Shown: positions 1-11,530, numbered from the stretch's first letter. The stretch: DNA of 38,359 nt from Caulobacter sp. (GCA_030652755.1 JAUSPV010000147.1:1-38359), one strand, 5' to 3'. Made by a program: numbers and translations. Notes: generated by a model not told the origin, from the letters alone.

Positions 1-64
1 CTCCCCCGCGACGGGGACTTGCTCAGTATGGGGGCGGCCCGGGGGGTGGGGGATAGAATGAAGT

Positions 65-166
65 TATCCCCCTATCTCCGTCTCCCCGGCGCAGGCCGGG
101 GTCCATATGGGACAGGGGCTGGAGCGGCTTCGTGGATCCCGGCCTGCGCCGGGAAGACGGGGGATA
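65..166. repeat. Long imperfect inverted repeat (REP-like, type B)
   Basis: The left arm (about 65-105) and right arm (about 133-166) are near-perfect reverse complements. Their cores are CCCCGGCGCAGGCCGGGGTC and the matching GATCCCGGCCTGCGCCGGGA, and both outer ends read towards TATCCCCC. The element could extrude as a cruciform or fold as a long RNA hairpin. Translating such elements gives peptides of the 'WIPACAGKTG' and 'DPGLRRGD' kind that pollute alphaproteobacterial ORF lists, so open frames here are not treated as genes. Confidence 0.8.
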
Positions 167-213
167 GAGCCGGACGCGGCAGCCAGTCGCCGACCGGCCG
201 CGCATCCCGCTCC

Positions 214-253
214 ACCGCTCTCCGAGCGGTCCCCCTCTCCCAACAGGGAGAGG
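214..253. terminator. Two hairpins just downstream of pccB
   Basis: Directly after the pccB stop (which reads leftwards) is CCTCTCCC-aaca-GGGAGAGG at 234-253. A second hairpin, ACCGCTC-tcc-GAGCGGT, follows at 214-230. Neither has a clear U tract on the minus strand, so they could stop transcription or simply protect the 3' end. The first hairpin also resembles a common intergenic palindrome of this group. Confidence 0.45.
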
Positions 254-258
254 ATAGT

Positions 259-1791
<1,533 letters not shown>

Positions 1792-1896
1792 GCCGTCGTC
1801 CCCCTTACAAGGTCTGGCACGGGTTAAAGCCGTGACGGGGGCATGACAACCCGTTGATTTGGCTGACGCAGCGGGAGGTCGCGGCGCGGCCCCGCG

Positions 1897-2619
1897 TCAG
1901 CCCAGCGCCCGGAACCAGCGCTCCAGCAGCAGCGCCTCCTGGAGGCGCGCGGCGGTGCGGTCGGCGGCCTCGTAATCGACGCCCCAGCGCTCCTCCTGCC
2001 AGGCCTCGTCCAGCCGGGCGATATCGTGGGCGCCCTGCCCGTCCAGCCGGCCGCGCTGCAGCGCCAGCGCCAGCACGGCCGAGCCCAGCAGACTCGCGGC
2101 GTGGGCGAGAGCCGTCAGGCCGAAGTCGTCCAGCGCCAGCGCCAAAGCGCGAATCCGGGCCAGAGACCCTTCCGGCTGCGCCCGGTGGATGACGCCGCCC
2201 ACCGCCGTCAGCCGCAGGCCCAGATCCTCGGCGGCCCAGTCCAGCATCGGGTCCCAGGCCAGACTCTGGGCCTCGACCAGACTGGCCGGCGACTCGGCGC
2301 GATAGCAGAGCAGGTCCGACCCGGCGTAGCGCGTGATCTCGTCGGCCACATCCGCCCGCACGCCGCCGACCCGGTCGATGGCCGTGGCGGCCAGCCGCTG
2401 GGCCGGCATGCGCAGGGTGTCGATTTCCTCCGCCTGGGCGTCCCAGTCCGCGGCGACCAGCGCGGCCAGCGCCGGGGTCGGCAGCACGACCTTGCGGCCC
2501 GACGGCGTTTTCGGCGCGCGGCCGTCGAGCAGCACGACATGGCCGCCCTCGATCTCGCCGACGGTCACAGCCTTGTAGAACCGCCTCGGCTTCTGAACGC
2601 CGTCGCCCTTGCCGGTCAC
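1897..2619 (-). CDS. ATP12 family chaperone (F1-ATPase assembly)
   Basis: A 240-residue protein of the ATP12 family, known in mitochondria for binding the F1 alpha subunit before assembly; alphaproteobacteria carry the presumed ancestral form. Recognisable parts are the RRFYKAVTV start, the DGRAPKTPSGRKVVLPT segment, an AADWDAQ motif, the MPAQRLAATAIDRV helix, and the later SLLCY/AWDPMLDWA-like region. I start it at the GTG at 2619, which has AAGGA seven bases upstream. The reading frame is open to 2847, but the extension is low-complexity Arg/Pro-rich and lacks similarity to the family. It follows the pseudouridine synthase gene after a 157-base gap, an association with crcB and rlu genes seen in other alphaproteobacteria. 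Confidence 0.88.
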   Translation of the reverse strand: MTGKGDGVQKPRRFYKAVTVGEIEGGHVVLLDGRAPKTPSGRKVVLPTPALAALVAADWDAQAEEIDTLRMPAQRLAATAIDRVGGVRADVADEITRYAGSDLLCYRAESPASLVEAQSLAWDPMLDWAAEDLGLRLTAVGGVIHRAQPEGSLARIRALALALDDFGLTALAHAASLLGSAVLALALQRGRLDGQGAHDIARLDEAWQEERWGVDYEAADRTAARLQEALLLERWFRALG

Positions 2620-2776
2620 TGGACTATCCTTCGTTGCACGCGGCGCGACGGACACGCCGACGCACGGCGTTGAAGTGACCGAACCGCCCCGCAGTTTCAA
2701 GGACGCGCCGTTACAAGGACGCGGTGAAGGCTTCAGGCTGCGGGGACACGTACCGAAGAGGCGCCTATCCCCGGCC

Positions 2777-3793
2777 CTACCGCCGGCTTGAGCGGCCGCC
2801 CTTCTTCGCGAAGGGATCCGGGTCGGCCTCGTGGGGGTCGAAGCCAAAGCGCTGGAAGCCTTCCTTCATCTCGGGGCTGAGCGGCGCCTCGACGGCGATC
2901 AGGCCGGCCGAGGGGTGGGGAATCACCAGCCGACGGGCGTGGAGCTGCAGCTGCAGGCCCTGCGACAGGGCGGCGCTCTTGTCGTCGCCGTACTTGGGGT
3001 CGCCCAGGATCGGGTGACCGATGGCCAGCATATGGGCGCGCAGCTGGTGGGTGCGGCCGGTGTGCGGGCGCAGGGCCATCCAGCTGACCCGCGGTCCGGC
3101 GCGGCTGATGGTGACGAACTCGGTCTCGGCGACCTCGCCCTTGGGATCCTTGGCGTCGGTGGGCACGATCATCTCGCGATCGTTGATGCCCTTCTTGGCC
3201 AGCGGGATGTCGATGATCCCCTCGGTCGGGTGCGGCGTGCCGACGACCAGCGCCCAGTAGGTCTTCTGCGCCTTGCGGCGGGCGAAGGCGCCCGACAGCT
3301 TCGCGGCGGCGGCCGGCGTCTTGCCCAGCACCAGCACGCCGGAGGTGTCGCGGTCGAGGCGGTGGACCAGCCGGGGGCGCTGCAGCCCCTCGCCCCAGGC
3401 CGACAGCAGCTTGTCGACATGGTGGGTGGTCTTGGTCCCGCCCTGCACGGCCAGGCCCGCCGGCTTGTTGAGGATCAGGACGTCCTCGTCCTCGTAGAGC
3501 ACGAGCGACTTGGCGAAGGCCACGTCGCGGGGCGACAGCGCCTTCTTCGTATCGCCGCCGGGGGTGGGCCCGTCGGGCAGCGGCGGCACGCGCACCTGCT
3601 GGCCGGCCTGCAGTCGGCTGTCGGCCTTGGCGCGGGCGCCGTCGACGCGGATCTGGCCGCTGCGCGCCAGCTTCTGGATCTGGATCTGGGTCAGGTGCGG
3701 CCAGCGCCGGCGGAACCAGCGGTCCAGCCGCACGCCGTCCTCGCCCGCCTCGCCAGGATCCACGAACAGGGTTTTGACTTCGCGCGCGCTCAT
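2777..3793 (-). CDS. RluC/RluD-type 23S rRNA pseudouridine synthase with S4 domain
   Basis: A 338-residue RluA-family enzyme converting specific uridines to pseudouridine in RNA, most probably 23S rRNA. An N-terminal S4 RNA-binding domain (about 21-70, starting VRLDRWFRRRWP) precedes the catalytic domain. The signature HRLDRDTSG places the catalytic Asp at 147, followed by the KTYWALV strand and the RPHTGRTHQLRAH motif. The ATG at 3793 overlaps the crcB stop in an ATGA arrangement, which suggests translational coupling. The reading frame stays open to 4312, but that part overlaps crcB in another frame and is not coding. RluC versus RluD specificity cannot be decided here. Confidence 0.92.
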   Translation of the reverse strand: MSAREVKTLFVDPGEAGEDGVRLDRWFRRRWPHLTQIQIQKLARSGQIRVDGARAKADSRLQAGQQVRVPPLPDGPTPGGDTKKALSPRDVAFAKSLVLYEDEDVLILNKPAGLAVQGGTKTTHHVDKLLSAWGEGLQRPRLVHRLDRDTSGVLVLGKTPAAAAKLSGAFARRKAQKTYWALVVGTPHPTEGIIDIPLAKKGINDREMIVPTDAKDPKGEVAETEFVTISRAGPRVSWMALRPHTGRTHQLRAHMLAIGHPILGDPKYGDDKSAALSQGLQLQLHARRLVIPHPSAGLIAVEAPLSPEMKEGFQRFGFDPHEADPDPFAKKGGRSSRR

Positions 3794-4176
3794 GCGGCCA
3801 CCAGCTTTCGCACCAGCATCATGCCGGCGAACAGCGCCGCCACCGAGGCGACGACCGAGAGGGTTGAATAGGTGAAGGCCGACGCCCACTCCCGGCGTTC
3901 CATCATCAGGGCGACCTCCAGCGAGAAGGCCGAGAAGGTCGTGAAGCCGCCAAGCACGCCGACGCCGAGCAGCAGCCGCCAGCGCTCCTGGTCCGCGCCG
4001 CCCCGCAGCGCCAGCGTGGCGATCAGCGCGCCCATCGCCAGGCCTCCGACGAGGTTGACGGCAAGGGTGCCATACGGCCAGTGCGGCCCCAGGAGGCGCA
4101 AGGTCTGTGTTCCGGTCAGGTAGCGGGCGACGGCGCCGACCGCTCCGCCGGCGGCCACGAGAAGCAGTTTTTCCAT
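3790..4176 (-). CDS. crcB: CrcB/Fluc fluoride channel
   Basis: A 128-residue inner-membrane protein with four hydrophobic segments, the normal size for Fluc channels. These act as dual-topology dimers exporting fluoride. Diagnostic features are the N-terminal GGAVGAVARY segment, the NLVGG motif around Asn41, and GFTTFSAFSLE (77-87), whose Thr/Ser/Phe residues line the ion pathway in the family. It is the first gene of a minus-strand run with the pseudouridine synthase. I looked for a fluoride riboswitch in the 100-base upstream gap and could not recognise one. Confidence 0.95.
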   Translation of the reverse strand: MEKLLLVAAGGAVGAVARYLTGTQTLRLLGPHWPYGTLAVNLVGGLAMGALIATLALRGGADQERWRLLLGVGVLGGFTTFSAFSLEVALMMERREWASAFTYSTLSVVASVAALFAGMMLVRKLVAA

Positions 4177-4277
4177 GCGCCCTTATGCGACGATGCGAGG
4201 GTTCGCGCAAAGCGCCCCCTAAACACGACGTTAAGTAGAGCAGCCCATTATGGGGAGCCTCACCCATTGGCTTGCCC
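4177..4277. promoter_or_regulatory. Divergent intergenic region, crcB / GGDEF-like gene
   Basis: This 100-base gap lies between divergent start codons and must hold promoters for both sides. On the plus strand there is a GGGGAG at 4252-4257 and an AT-richer stretch (CATTAT near 4246-4251), but I cannot pick a convincing -35/-10 pair. No riboswitch-like fold was seen. Confidence 0.35.
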
Positions 4278-5510
4278 ATGAGCACTTCCGCCAGTTCGCC
4301 TGATCGTCTCAACGCCGCCGATATCGCCGCCGTGCTGGATCGGTTCGGCGGTCAGGATCTGCTGGCGCGGGGGGCGGTGAACATCCTCAGCCTGGCGGCG
4401 ATCCGCGAGCGCGCCAGCGAGCGCTGGCCCCGGCGGCGACCGGACGTCTGGGCCTACACCGAACGCAAGCTGGCCGAGCACCTGACCTTCCAGGACCTGT
4501 CCCAGCGGGTCGGCGAAACCGACTATCTGATCGCCATGACCAGCGAGGACGGCATGGCCGCCCAGGCGATGACCCTGAAGGTGCTGGAGGAGGTGCTGCT
4601 GCACTTCCTGGGCGCGGCGGAACAGGGCGATCTGCGCGTGCGCGCCGTCACCGGCCTGAACGGCAACGAGGTGTCCTGCGCGCCGCTCGATCCCCGCGCC
4701 ATCCTGAAGGCGCGCAAGACGGCGCCTGTCCCGGCGAAGGCGCCGGAGCCGGCCCCCGACATCGATCCGGCCGAAGAGAAACGCCGCAATCCCCACATGT
4801 TCGCGACGGGGTCGGGATTGACGCTGCGGATCGATTTCGCGGTCGAGCCGGTGATCAGCCTGCGCCATGGCGTGGCGGCGGCCCTGCGCATCGAGCCGAC
4901 GGTCACCGAGACGGTCAGCGGCCGGGTGATCCCGACCCGGGCCTTCGTCAAACTGTCGGACGGCGACCTGGCGACCATCGATATGGCCACCCTCCACTAC
5001 GCCGGTCTCTATCTGCCGCGCGTCGACGCGCCGGCGGCCAGACCGCTGATCGTGCCGGTGTCGTTCCGGACCATGGCCGCCAACAAGGGCCGGCAGGCGC
5101 TGATCGCCGCCGCCGGCGAGGCCCAGGGTCGGATGAAGCGCGGCCTGCTGATCGAGCTGGTCGATGTCGACCGCGGCACGCCTCCGGGACGGCTGATCGA
5201 GGTCTGCGGCCTGCTGCGCACCCTGTGCCGGGGCGTCTTCGCCCGCGTGCAGTCGAGCCGCGACGAGATGGCGCTGTTCAAGGAGGCCCGGCTGGCCGGC
5301 GTGACGCTGGACGCGGCGGAGTTCGCCGGCGACGACGCTCGACTTGCGGCCGCCATGCTGGACCTGGGCAAGCAGGCCAAGGGCCAGACGCCCTTGATCG
5401 CCGTGCAGGGCCTGGCGTCACAGGTGATGTTCGCGGTGGCCGAGACGGCCGGCCTGACCCATGCGTCGCTGCGGACCGCGCCGGCGACATTGGCGACGGC
5501 GGCGGCTTAA
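4278..5510 (+). CDS. Probable degenerate GGDEF/EAL-like protein, function unknown
   Basis: A 410-residue soluble protein with no signal peptide or membrane segment. Residues about 36-140 look like a worn GGDEF fold. The stretch QRVGETDYLIAMTSEDG (76-92) sits where an active diguanylate cyclase has RxGGDEF and is followed by the usual long helix (LKVLEEVLLHFLG) and a VRAVTGL strand. The C-terminal half has GLLIELVDVDRG and a following LIEVCGLLRTLCRGVFARV segment, reminiscent of the EAL-domain region after the catalytic strands, but without E-A-L and metal ligands. If this reading is right, the protein is a catalytically dead regulator or c-di-GMP-independent scaffold. The ATG at 4278 is preferred over the in-frame TTG at 4272; the only SD-like sequence is distant. 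It is the only plus-strand gene between divergent blocks. Confidence 0.6.
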   Translation: MSTSASSPDRLNAADIAAVLDRFGGQDLLARGAVNILSLAAIRERASERWPRRRPDVWAYTERKLAEHLTFQDLSQRVGETDYLIAMTSEDGMAAQAMTLKVLEEVLLHFLGAAEQGDLRVRAVTGLNGNEVSCAPLDPRAILKARKTAPVPAKAPEPAPDIDPAEEKRRNPHMFATGSGLTLRIDFAVEPVISLRHGVAAALRIEPTVTETVSGRVIPTRAFVKLSDGDLATIDMATLHYAGLYLPRVDAPAARPLIVPVSFRTMAANKGRQALIAAAGEAQGRMKRGLLIELVDVDRGTPPGRLIEVCGLLRTLCRGVFARVQSSRDEMALFKEARLAGVTLDAAEFAGDDARLAAAMLDLGKQAKGQTPLIAVQGLASQVMFAVAETAGLTHASLRTAPATLATAAA

Positions 5511-5526
5511 GCCTGGTCGGGCGGCG

Positions 5527-6030
5527 CTACCGCCCCTCGCCGCGGCCGATGACCCGGACGATGTCGCGGGCGTCGTAGACGTCGCGATCCTTCGGCACGG
5601 CGCCCTTGCCGGCCATGACTTCCAGCGTGTGCGAATAGGCGGGGCCGCCGGACAGGTCGAAGCTCGTCCCGACCCCGACGCTGACGCCGCTGCGCCGGCC
5701 CCAGCCGCCGCCGGAGCCGACTCCCACGCTCATGCGCGGCCGTCCGCCGGCGCCGGCCCCGATCGTGCGGTCCTGACGGTCGACCACCCGGAACCAGTCG
5801 TAGCCGTCGCGCAGCGCCACCTCGGCCGCCCGCAACAACGCATAGTCCGCCACCTGGCTCATCGGCGCCCCGCCGCCGCCGGTGTAGGAGACCCGGTAGC
5901 GACCGGTCTCGATCCGGTAGTCGGTGAAGCCGACGCTGGCCGGCGCGCCGGTCGACGGCGCGTAGACGGTGGGCGTGGCGCAGGCCGCGACGCTGAGACT
6001 GGCCGCGACGATGATCAGGACACGCTTCAT
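5527..6030 (-). CDS. Small glycine-rich outer-membrane lipoprotein (CC0125/CC1285-like)
   Basis: A 167-residue precursor with a lipoprotein signal peptide: MKRVLII, a hydrophobic core, then VAAC with the lipidated Cys at 17. The mature part has an FTDYRIETGRYRVSYTG segment, an ADYALLRAAEVALRDGYDWFRVVDR segment, and a Gly/Val/Ser-rich stretch (SVGVGSGGGWG) before the C-terminal half. This architecture matches what I remember as the CC0125/CC1285 family of Caulobacterales lipoproteins, whose function is unknown; that naming is recall, not a search. GGAGGA sits about eight bases before the ATG, so the start is firm. Confidence 0.82.
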   Translation of the reverse strand: MKRVLIIVAASLSVAACATPTVYAPSTGAPASVGFTDYRIETGRYRVSYTGGGGAPMSQVADYALLRAAEVALRDGYDWFRVVDRQDRTIGAGAGGRPRMSVGVGSGGGWGRRSGVSVGVGTSFDLSGGPAYSHTLEVMAGKGAVPKDRDVYDARDIVRVIGRGEGR

Positions 6031-6051
6031 GGGTTCGATCCTCCGACCTGA

Positions 6052-6834
6052 TTAAGCTGCGCCGGGGCCGGGAGTTCCCGCAAGACCCAGGGCGTGGGCC
6101 AGCGTCGCCATGTCGTCGGGCATCGGCGCCTCGACCGTGGCGGTCTGGCCGTCCGGGTGCGGGTAGCTGAGCTTCACCGCGTGCAGCATCAGGCGCGGGA
6201 CCGGATGGCCGCCGACCGTCAGGGCCCCGCCGTAGCGCACGTCGCCGACGATGGGTCGGCCCAGGCTCGCCATGTGCACGCGCAGCTGATGCATGCGGCC
6301 GGTCTCCGGCGACAGCTCCATCAGCGCCGCCTCCGGCGTGGCGGCCAGGGTGCGGTAGCGGGTCTTCGCCGTCTCGGCGTCGGGGTGCTCCGGCTCGGTG
6401 ACGCGCATATAGGCCTCGCGGCCGATGCTCTCGCGGCGCAGGGCGGCCTCGATGACGCCCCCCTTCGGCGACGGCGCGCCGGGGGCGACGATGGCCAGGT
6501 AGGTTTTCCGAAAGCGCTTGGCGATCATGGCCTTGCCGAGAAAACTTGCGGCGGGCTTGGTGCGGGCGGTGAGGATCACGCCGGAGGTGTCGCGGTCCAG
6601 CCGGTGCACCAGCCGGGGCCGGTTGCCCCCCGCCGTGGCGAAGGCCCAGAGCAGCTCGTCCAGCGTATTGGCGTTGATCCGCCCGCCCTGGCTGGAGAGG
6701 CCCGGCGGCTTGTTCAACGCGATGACATGCGGGTCCTGATGGATCACCAGCCCGCGCGTGAAGGCGATCTCCTCGGGCGTGAGGGTGATCGGCGTCTCGT
6801 GGGCTTTGACCTTGCGCGGGGGACGGGGGCTCAT
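6052..6834 (-). CDS. RluA-family pseudouridine synthase without S4 domain
   Basis: A 260-residue RluA-family catalytic domain with no S4 domain. The HVIALNKPPGLSSQGG strand comes first, then RPRLVHRLDRDTSG with catalytic Asp80, a FRKTYLAIV strand, and the SPETGRMHQLRVHMASLG motif near the end. Proteins of this layout include tRNA- and rRNA-modifying enzymes, so the target is open. I begin at the ATG at 6834, because the upstream in-frame codons to 7011 simply translate an intergenic palindromic repeat. It lies 21 bases upstream of the lipoprotein gene start and downstream of rarA. Confidence 0.88.
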   Translation of the reverse strand: MSPRPPRKVKAHETPITLTPEEIAFTRGLVIHQDPHVIALNKPPGLSSQGGRINANTLDELLWAFATAGGNRPRLVHRLDRDTSGVILTARTKPAASFLGKAMIAKRFRKTYLAIVAPGAPSPKGGVIEAALRRESIGREAYMRVTEPEHPDAETAKTRYRTLAATPEAALMELSPETGRMHQLRVHMASLGRPIVGDVRYGGALTVGGHPVPRLMLHAVKLSYPHPDGQTATVEAPMPDDMATLAHALGLAGTPGPGAA

Positions 6835-6837
6835 GCC

Positions 6838-6987
6838 TCCCTCCCCTTTATGGGGAGGGACAGGTCCGCGCAGCGGACCAGGGTGGGGCAAGAGATGGCC
6901 GCCTTCGACGCCCGGTGAGGATCGCTTGTTGCCCCACCCGTCTCGTCTCGCTGCGCTCGCCGATCCACCCTCCCCATGAAGGGGAGG
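6838..6987. repeat. Intergenic palindromic repeat, type A copy 1
   Basis: The element begins CCCTCCCCTTTATGGGGAGG and ends with the inverted form CCTCCCCATGAAGGGGAGGG. Inner modules GGGTGGGGCA and TGCCCCACCC also pair, as does the short local hairpin TCCGCG-CA-GCGGA. A second element with the same outer and inner modules lies at 38089-38232, but the central sequence differs, so the paired ends are the conserved part. It separates rarA from the pseudouridine synthase gene and overlaps the in-frame extension of the latter. Confidence 0.85.
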
Positions 6988-7003
6988 GAGACAGAAAACG
7001 CGC

Positions 7004-8308
7004 TCATCCACCCCTCCCCTTCCGCATCGCGGCCCAGCGGTCCAGCCGCTCCTTCACCTTCGCCTCGTGCCCCTCGCCCCTGGGCTTGTAGAAGGCGCGG
7101 CGCTCCATGCCGTCCGGGAAGTAGTTCTGGCCCGAAAAGCCTTCCTCGGTGTCGGGGTCATAGGCGTAGTTCTTGCCGTAGCCGAGGTCCTTCATCAGCC
7201 GGGTCGGGGCGTTGAGGATGTGGGCGGGCGGGGTCAGGGAGCCGGTCTCCTTCGCCGCCTTCCGCGCCGCGCCGAAGGCCTTGTAGACGGCGTTGGACTT
7301 GGGCGCGCAGGCCATGTGGACACAGGCCTGGGCGAGGGCCAGCTCGCCTTCCGGGCTGCCCATGAAGTCGTAGGCGTCCCTGGCCGCGTTGCAGAGCAGC
7401 AGGCTCATGGGGTCGGCCGCGCCGATGTCCTCGCTGGCCATCCGGGTCAGGCGGCGGGCGATGAACAGCGGATCCTCGCCGCCCTCCAGCATCCGGGCCA
7501 GCCAGTAGAGGGCCGCGTCCGGGTCGCTGCCGCGCACCGACTTATGCAGCGCGCTGATGAGGTTGTAGTGCTCCTCGCGGTCCTTGTCGTAGGCCGGGCT
7601 GCGCTTCTGAAGCACCTGGCCCAGCTCGGCCGGGGTCAGGGGTTTGGGCGACCCGATGGCCAGCAGGGTCTCGGCCAGGGTCAGCAGGTAGCGGCCGTCG
7701 CCGTCGGCCATGGCGATCATCGCCTCGCGGGCGGCGGGGTCCAGCGGCAGGGCCCGGCCCTCCTCCGCCTCGGCCCGGACCAGCAGGCTCTCCAGCGCCG
7801 CCTCGTCCAGCCGGCGCAGCACATAGACCTGTGACCGTGACAGCAGGGCGCCGTTCAGCTCGAAACTGGGGTTCTCTGTCGTGGCGCCTACGAGAGTGAC
7901 GACGCCCTCCTCGACGAACGGCAGGAAGCCGTCCTGCTGGGCGCGGTTGAAGCGGTGGATCTCGTCGACGAACAACAGGGTCGACTGGCCGGCGGCGCGG
8001 CGCATCTTCGCCTGCTCGAAGGCCTTCTTCAGGTCGGCGACGCCGGAGAAGACGGCGCTGATCTGCTGGTACTCATAGCCCGCCGCCTTGGCCAGCAGAC
8101 GGGCGATGGTGGTCTTGCCGGTGCCGGGTGGACCCCAGAGGATCATCGAGCCGAGCCGGCCGCCCACGATCATCCGGCGAATGGGACCGGCCTCGCCCAG
8201 CAGATGCTCCTGCCCGACCACCTCGTCGATGGTGCGCGGCCGCAACCGCTCGGCCAGGGGCGCGGGAGCATGGGGCGTCAGGCCGGCGGCTTCAAACAGA
8301 TCGCTCAT
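7004..8308 (-). CDS. rarA: Replication-associated recombination AAA ATPase RarA/MgsA
   Basis: A 434-residue AAA+ ATPase of the RarA/MgsA/WRNIP1 family, which acts at stalled replication forks and shares fold with clamp loaders. Walker A is GPPGTGKT (59-66) and Walker B is LLFVDEIH (111-118). A sensor region, [20 protein letters not shown], follows, then a C-terminal tetramerisation and SSB-binding-like region with the typical [22 protein letters not shown] segment. The ATG at 8308 is favoured; an upstream GTG at 8326 would add six residues, and neither has a clear SD. The adjacent envelope protease gene lies upstream on the same strand, with the hairpin element at 8340-8438 between them, so the two are probably separate transcripts. 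Confidence 0.94.
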   Translation of the reverse strand: MSDLFEAAGLTPHAPAPLAERLRPRTIDEVVGQEHLLGEAGPIRRMIVGGRLGSMILWGPPGTGKTTIARLLAKAAGYEYQQISAVFSGVADLKKAFEQAKMRRAAGQSTLLFVDEIHRFNRAQQDGFLPFVEEGVVTLVGATTENPSFELNGALLSRSQVYVLRRLDEAALESLLVRAEAEEGRALPLDPAAREAMIAMADGDGRYLLTLAETLLAIGSPKPLTPAELGQVLQKRSPAYDKDREEHYNLISALHKSVRGSDPDAALYWLARMLEGGEDPLFIARRLTRMASEDIGAADPMSLLLCNAARDAYDFMGSPEGELALAQACVHMACAPKSNAVYKAFGAARKAAKETGSLTPPAHILNAPTRLMKDLGYGKNYAYDPDTEEGFSGQNYFPDGMERRAFYKPRGEGHEAKVKERLDRWAAMRKGRGG

Positions 8309-8339
8309 CGTGGGCGGGTGTAGCACGGGAGCCGACCTT

Positions 8340-8438
8340 GGGGACTGCTTCCGGCATCGCCGGTAGCTGTCCCCGACGGGCCGCGCAGGATCGGGGACAG
8401 CTACCGATGTCCCAAGCGGGACACCGGAAGCAGTCCCC
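8340..8438. repeat. Nested perfect inverted repeat (type D) between rarA and the protease gene
   Basis: The outer arms GGGGACTGCTTCCGG (8340-8354) and CCGGAAGCAGTCCCC (8424-8438) are exact reverse complements. The inner arms GGTAGCTGTCCCCGA (8362-8376) and TCGGGGACAGCTACC (8391-8405) are also exact. The transcript would fold into one very long hairpin in either direction. It lies immediately downstream of the DegP-like gene stop, so it may end or stabilise that transcript. There is no U tract. Confidence 0.85.
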
Positions 8439-8439
8439 C

Positions 8440-9855
<1,416 letters not shown>

Positions 9856-9932
9856 GGAGTCTTTCAGGTCAAGGTTGCCCCTGCCCTGAATCCAGCGGCA
9901 AACTCGGGCTTAATCAAGGCCTGACAATGATC

Positions 9933-11192
9933 TCAGGCCGTGACCGGCTCCGGCGGAGCGGGCCGGGCGACCTTCAAGGCGATCAGCAGCGCGAGAGTCA
10001 GGAAGGCGGCGGCCAGATAGACCGCCAGCCCCGGGATGTTCAGCGTGGCGTCGTTGCGGACCGACCAGGCGAAGGTCAGGCCGAAGATCGACGGGCCGAT
10101 GATGGCGGCGATCCCCTGCAGGCTCTGCATCGCGCCCTGGAGCTGGCCCTGCTCGTTAGGCGGCGTGCGGCGGCTCATCAGGCCCATCAGACCGGGCATC
10201 AGCAGGCCCATGAGCGCGAACACCGGCATGGTCGCCAGGTAGAACCAGCCGTTGGGCGCGTAGCCGTACATGGCGAAGCCCAGCGCGCCGAAGAAGGCCC
10301 CGGCCAGCACCGCGCCGCGCTCGCCGATGCGCTTGACGATCGGGCCGACGAGAAAGACCTGGACGACGATGCCCAGGATGCCCGAGCCGCTCATCGCGAA
10401 GCCGATGGTCCGCACGTCCCAGCCGTAGCGGTGGCCCATGTAGAACACGAAGATGGCCGGCAGCACGATGTGGGCCATGTGGAACAGGAAGCCGACGCTG
10501 GCCAGACCCAGCAGGCCGGCGTGCGAGCGCAGCGTGCGCAGGGCCCCGACCGGGTTAGCCTTTGTCCAGGTGAAGCGCGGGGCTCGACGCTCGACCGGCA
10601 GCGACTCGGGCAGAACGAAGTAGCCGTAGACGAAGTTGATCAGGCACAGGCCCGCGGCGGCGAAGAACGGCAGGTGCAGGTCGTCCTTGCCCAGGAAACC
10701 GCCCAGCACCGGACCGATCAGGAAGCCGAAGCTGAAGGCCGAGCCCATCAGGCCGAAGAATTTCGCGCGGTCCTCCGGCGCCGTGACGTCGGCGACATAG
10801 GCGTTGGCCGTGGAGAAGCTGGAGGCGGTGATGCCGCTGACGATCCGGCCGATCAGCAGCCACCACATGTTCGGGGCGAAGGCCATGACGATGAAGTCGA
10901 TGCCCAGACCGAAGATCGAGATCAGGAGGACCGGACGGCGGCCGAACCGGTCCGACAGCATGCCCAGGATCGGCCCGAAGACGAACTGCATCAGGCCCCA
11001 GCTGGTGGCCAGAACGACGTTCCATTCGGACGCGAAGGCGGTGTCGCCGCCGGCCAGCTGCTCGACCAGCTTGGGCAGGACCGGGATCATGATCCCGAAC
11101 GACAGGCTGTTGATCAGCGCCGAGGCGAAGATGAAGCTGAACGCCGCGCGGCGCACGCCCGCGGCGGCGGGCGGCTGTTGATCGTCCGTCAT
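9933..11192 (-). CDS. TCR/Tet-type MFS transporter
   Basis: A 419-residue major facilitator with about twelve membrane segments. MFS motif A appears as [11 protein letters not shown] (77-87) between TM2 and TM3. The [24 protein letters not shown] segment of TM4-TM5 and the [15 protein letters not shown] motif C are typical of proton-driven drug exporters of the TetA class. The second half has [28 protein letters not shown], also Tet-like. The substrate cannot be inferred; no TetR gene is adjacent. The ATG overlaps the stop of the upstream MmcQ/YjbR gene as ATGA, and GGGGAGG precedes the start, so the two genes are co-translated. Confidence 0.9.
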   Translation of the reverse strand: MTDDQQPPAAAGVRRAAFSFIFASALINSLSFGIMIPVLPKLVEQLAGGDTAFASEWNVVLATSWGLMQFVFGPILGMLSDRFGRRPVLLISIFGLGIDFIVMAFAPNMWWLLIGRIVSGITASSFSTANAYVADVTAPEDRAKFFGLMGSAFSFGFLIGPVLGGFLGKDDLHLPFFAAAGLCLINFVYGYFVLPESLPVERRAPRFTWTKANPVGALRTLRSHAGLLGLASVGFLFHMAHIVLPAIFVFYMGHRYGWDVRTIGFAMSGSGILGIVVQVFLVGPIVKRIGERGAVLAGAFFGALGFAMYGYAPNGWFYLATMPVFALMGLLMPGLMGLMSRRTPPNEQGQLQGAMQSLQGIAAIIGPSIFGLTFAWSVRNDATLNIPGLAVYLAAAFLTLALLIALKVARPAPPEPVTA

Positions 11193-11530
11193 GCGCCCTC
11201 CCCGGCGACCAGTGTCTTCGGCGCGACTCCGCGCCAGGCCAGCTTGACGAGATCGGCCAGCACGGCGCCGTCCATGCGCCCGATATCGAGTTGCGTCCAG
11301 CCGCCCCGGTCCCAGTTTCCGAGCGACACGACGGCGTCGGGATCTGTCTCCCGGAGCGCCTCCTTGACGAGCACGGGCAGCCGCAGAACGACCAGCTCTC
11401 GCCCCTCCGTTACCGGCGGCAGGGTGACGAAGATCTTCCCCCGCACCCGGAACGAGGGCCGATCGAAGTGCGGATGTTCCCGCGCCTCGGGCAGAGACAG
11501 GGCGAGGGCGCGGATGTCGTCGTGGGTCAT
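11189..11530 (-). CDS. MmcQ/YjbR family protein
   Basis: A 113-residue single-domain protein. The order MTHDDIRALALSLPEAREHPHF, FRVRGKIFVTL, then a WDRGGWTQLDIG strand-loop and a C-terminal LVKLAWRGVAPK helix is the usual MmcQ/YjbR (CyaY-like fold) pattern. The family is often called DNA-binding from structure, without a firm role. The in-frame region upstream of the ATG at 11530 translates an inverted repeat and is excluded. The gene overlaps the MFS transporter start by four bases, so it may be functionally tied to that exporter. Confidence 0.87.
   Translation of the reverse strand: MTHDDIRALALSLPEAREHPHFDRPSFRVRGKIFVTLPPVTEGRELVVLRLPVLVKEALRETDPDAVVSLGNWDRGGWTQLDIGRMDGAVLADLVKLAWRGVAPKTLVAGEGA

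Noticed and set aside
2620..2847. N-terminal extension of the ATP12 gene to 2847
   Set aside because: The extra 76 residues are Arg/Pro-rich, overlap the end of the pseudouridine synthase gene, and the GTG at 2619 has a good SD.
4177..4277. Fluoride riboswitch before crcB
   Set aside because: I could not find the conserved pseudoknot core bases; the gap looks like an ordinary divergent promoter region.
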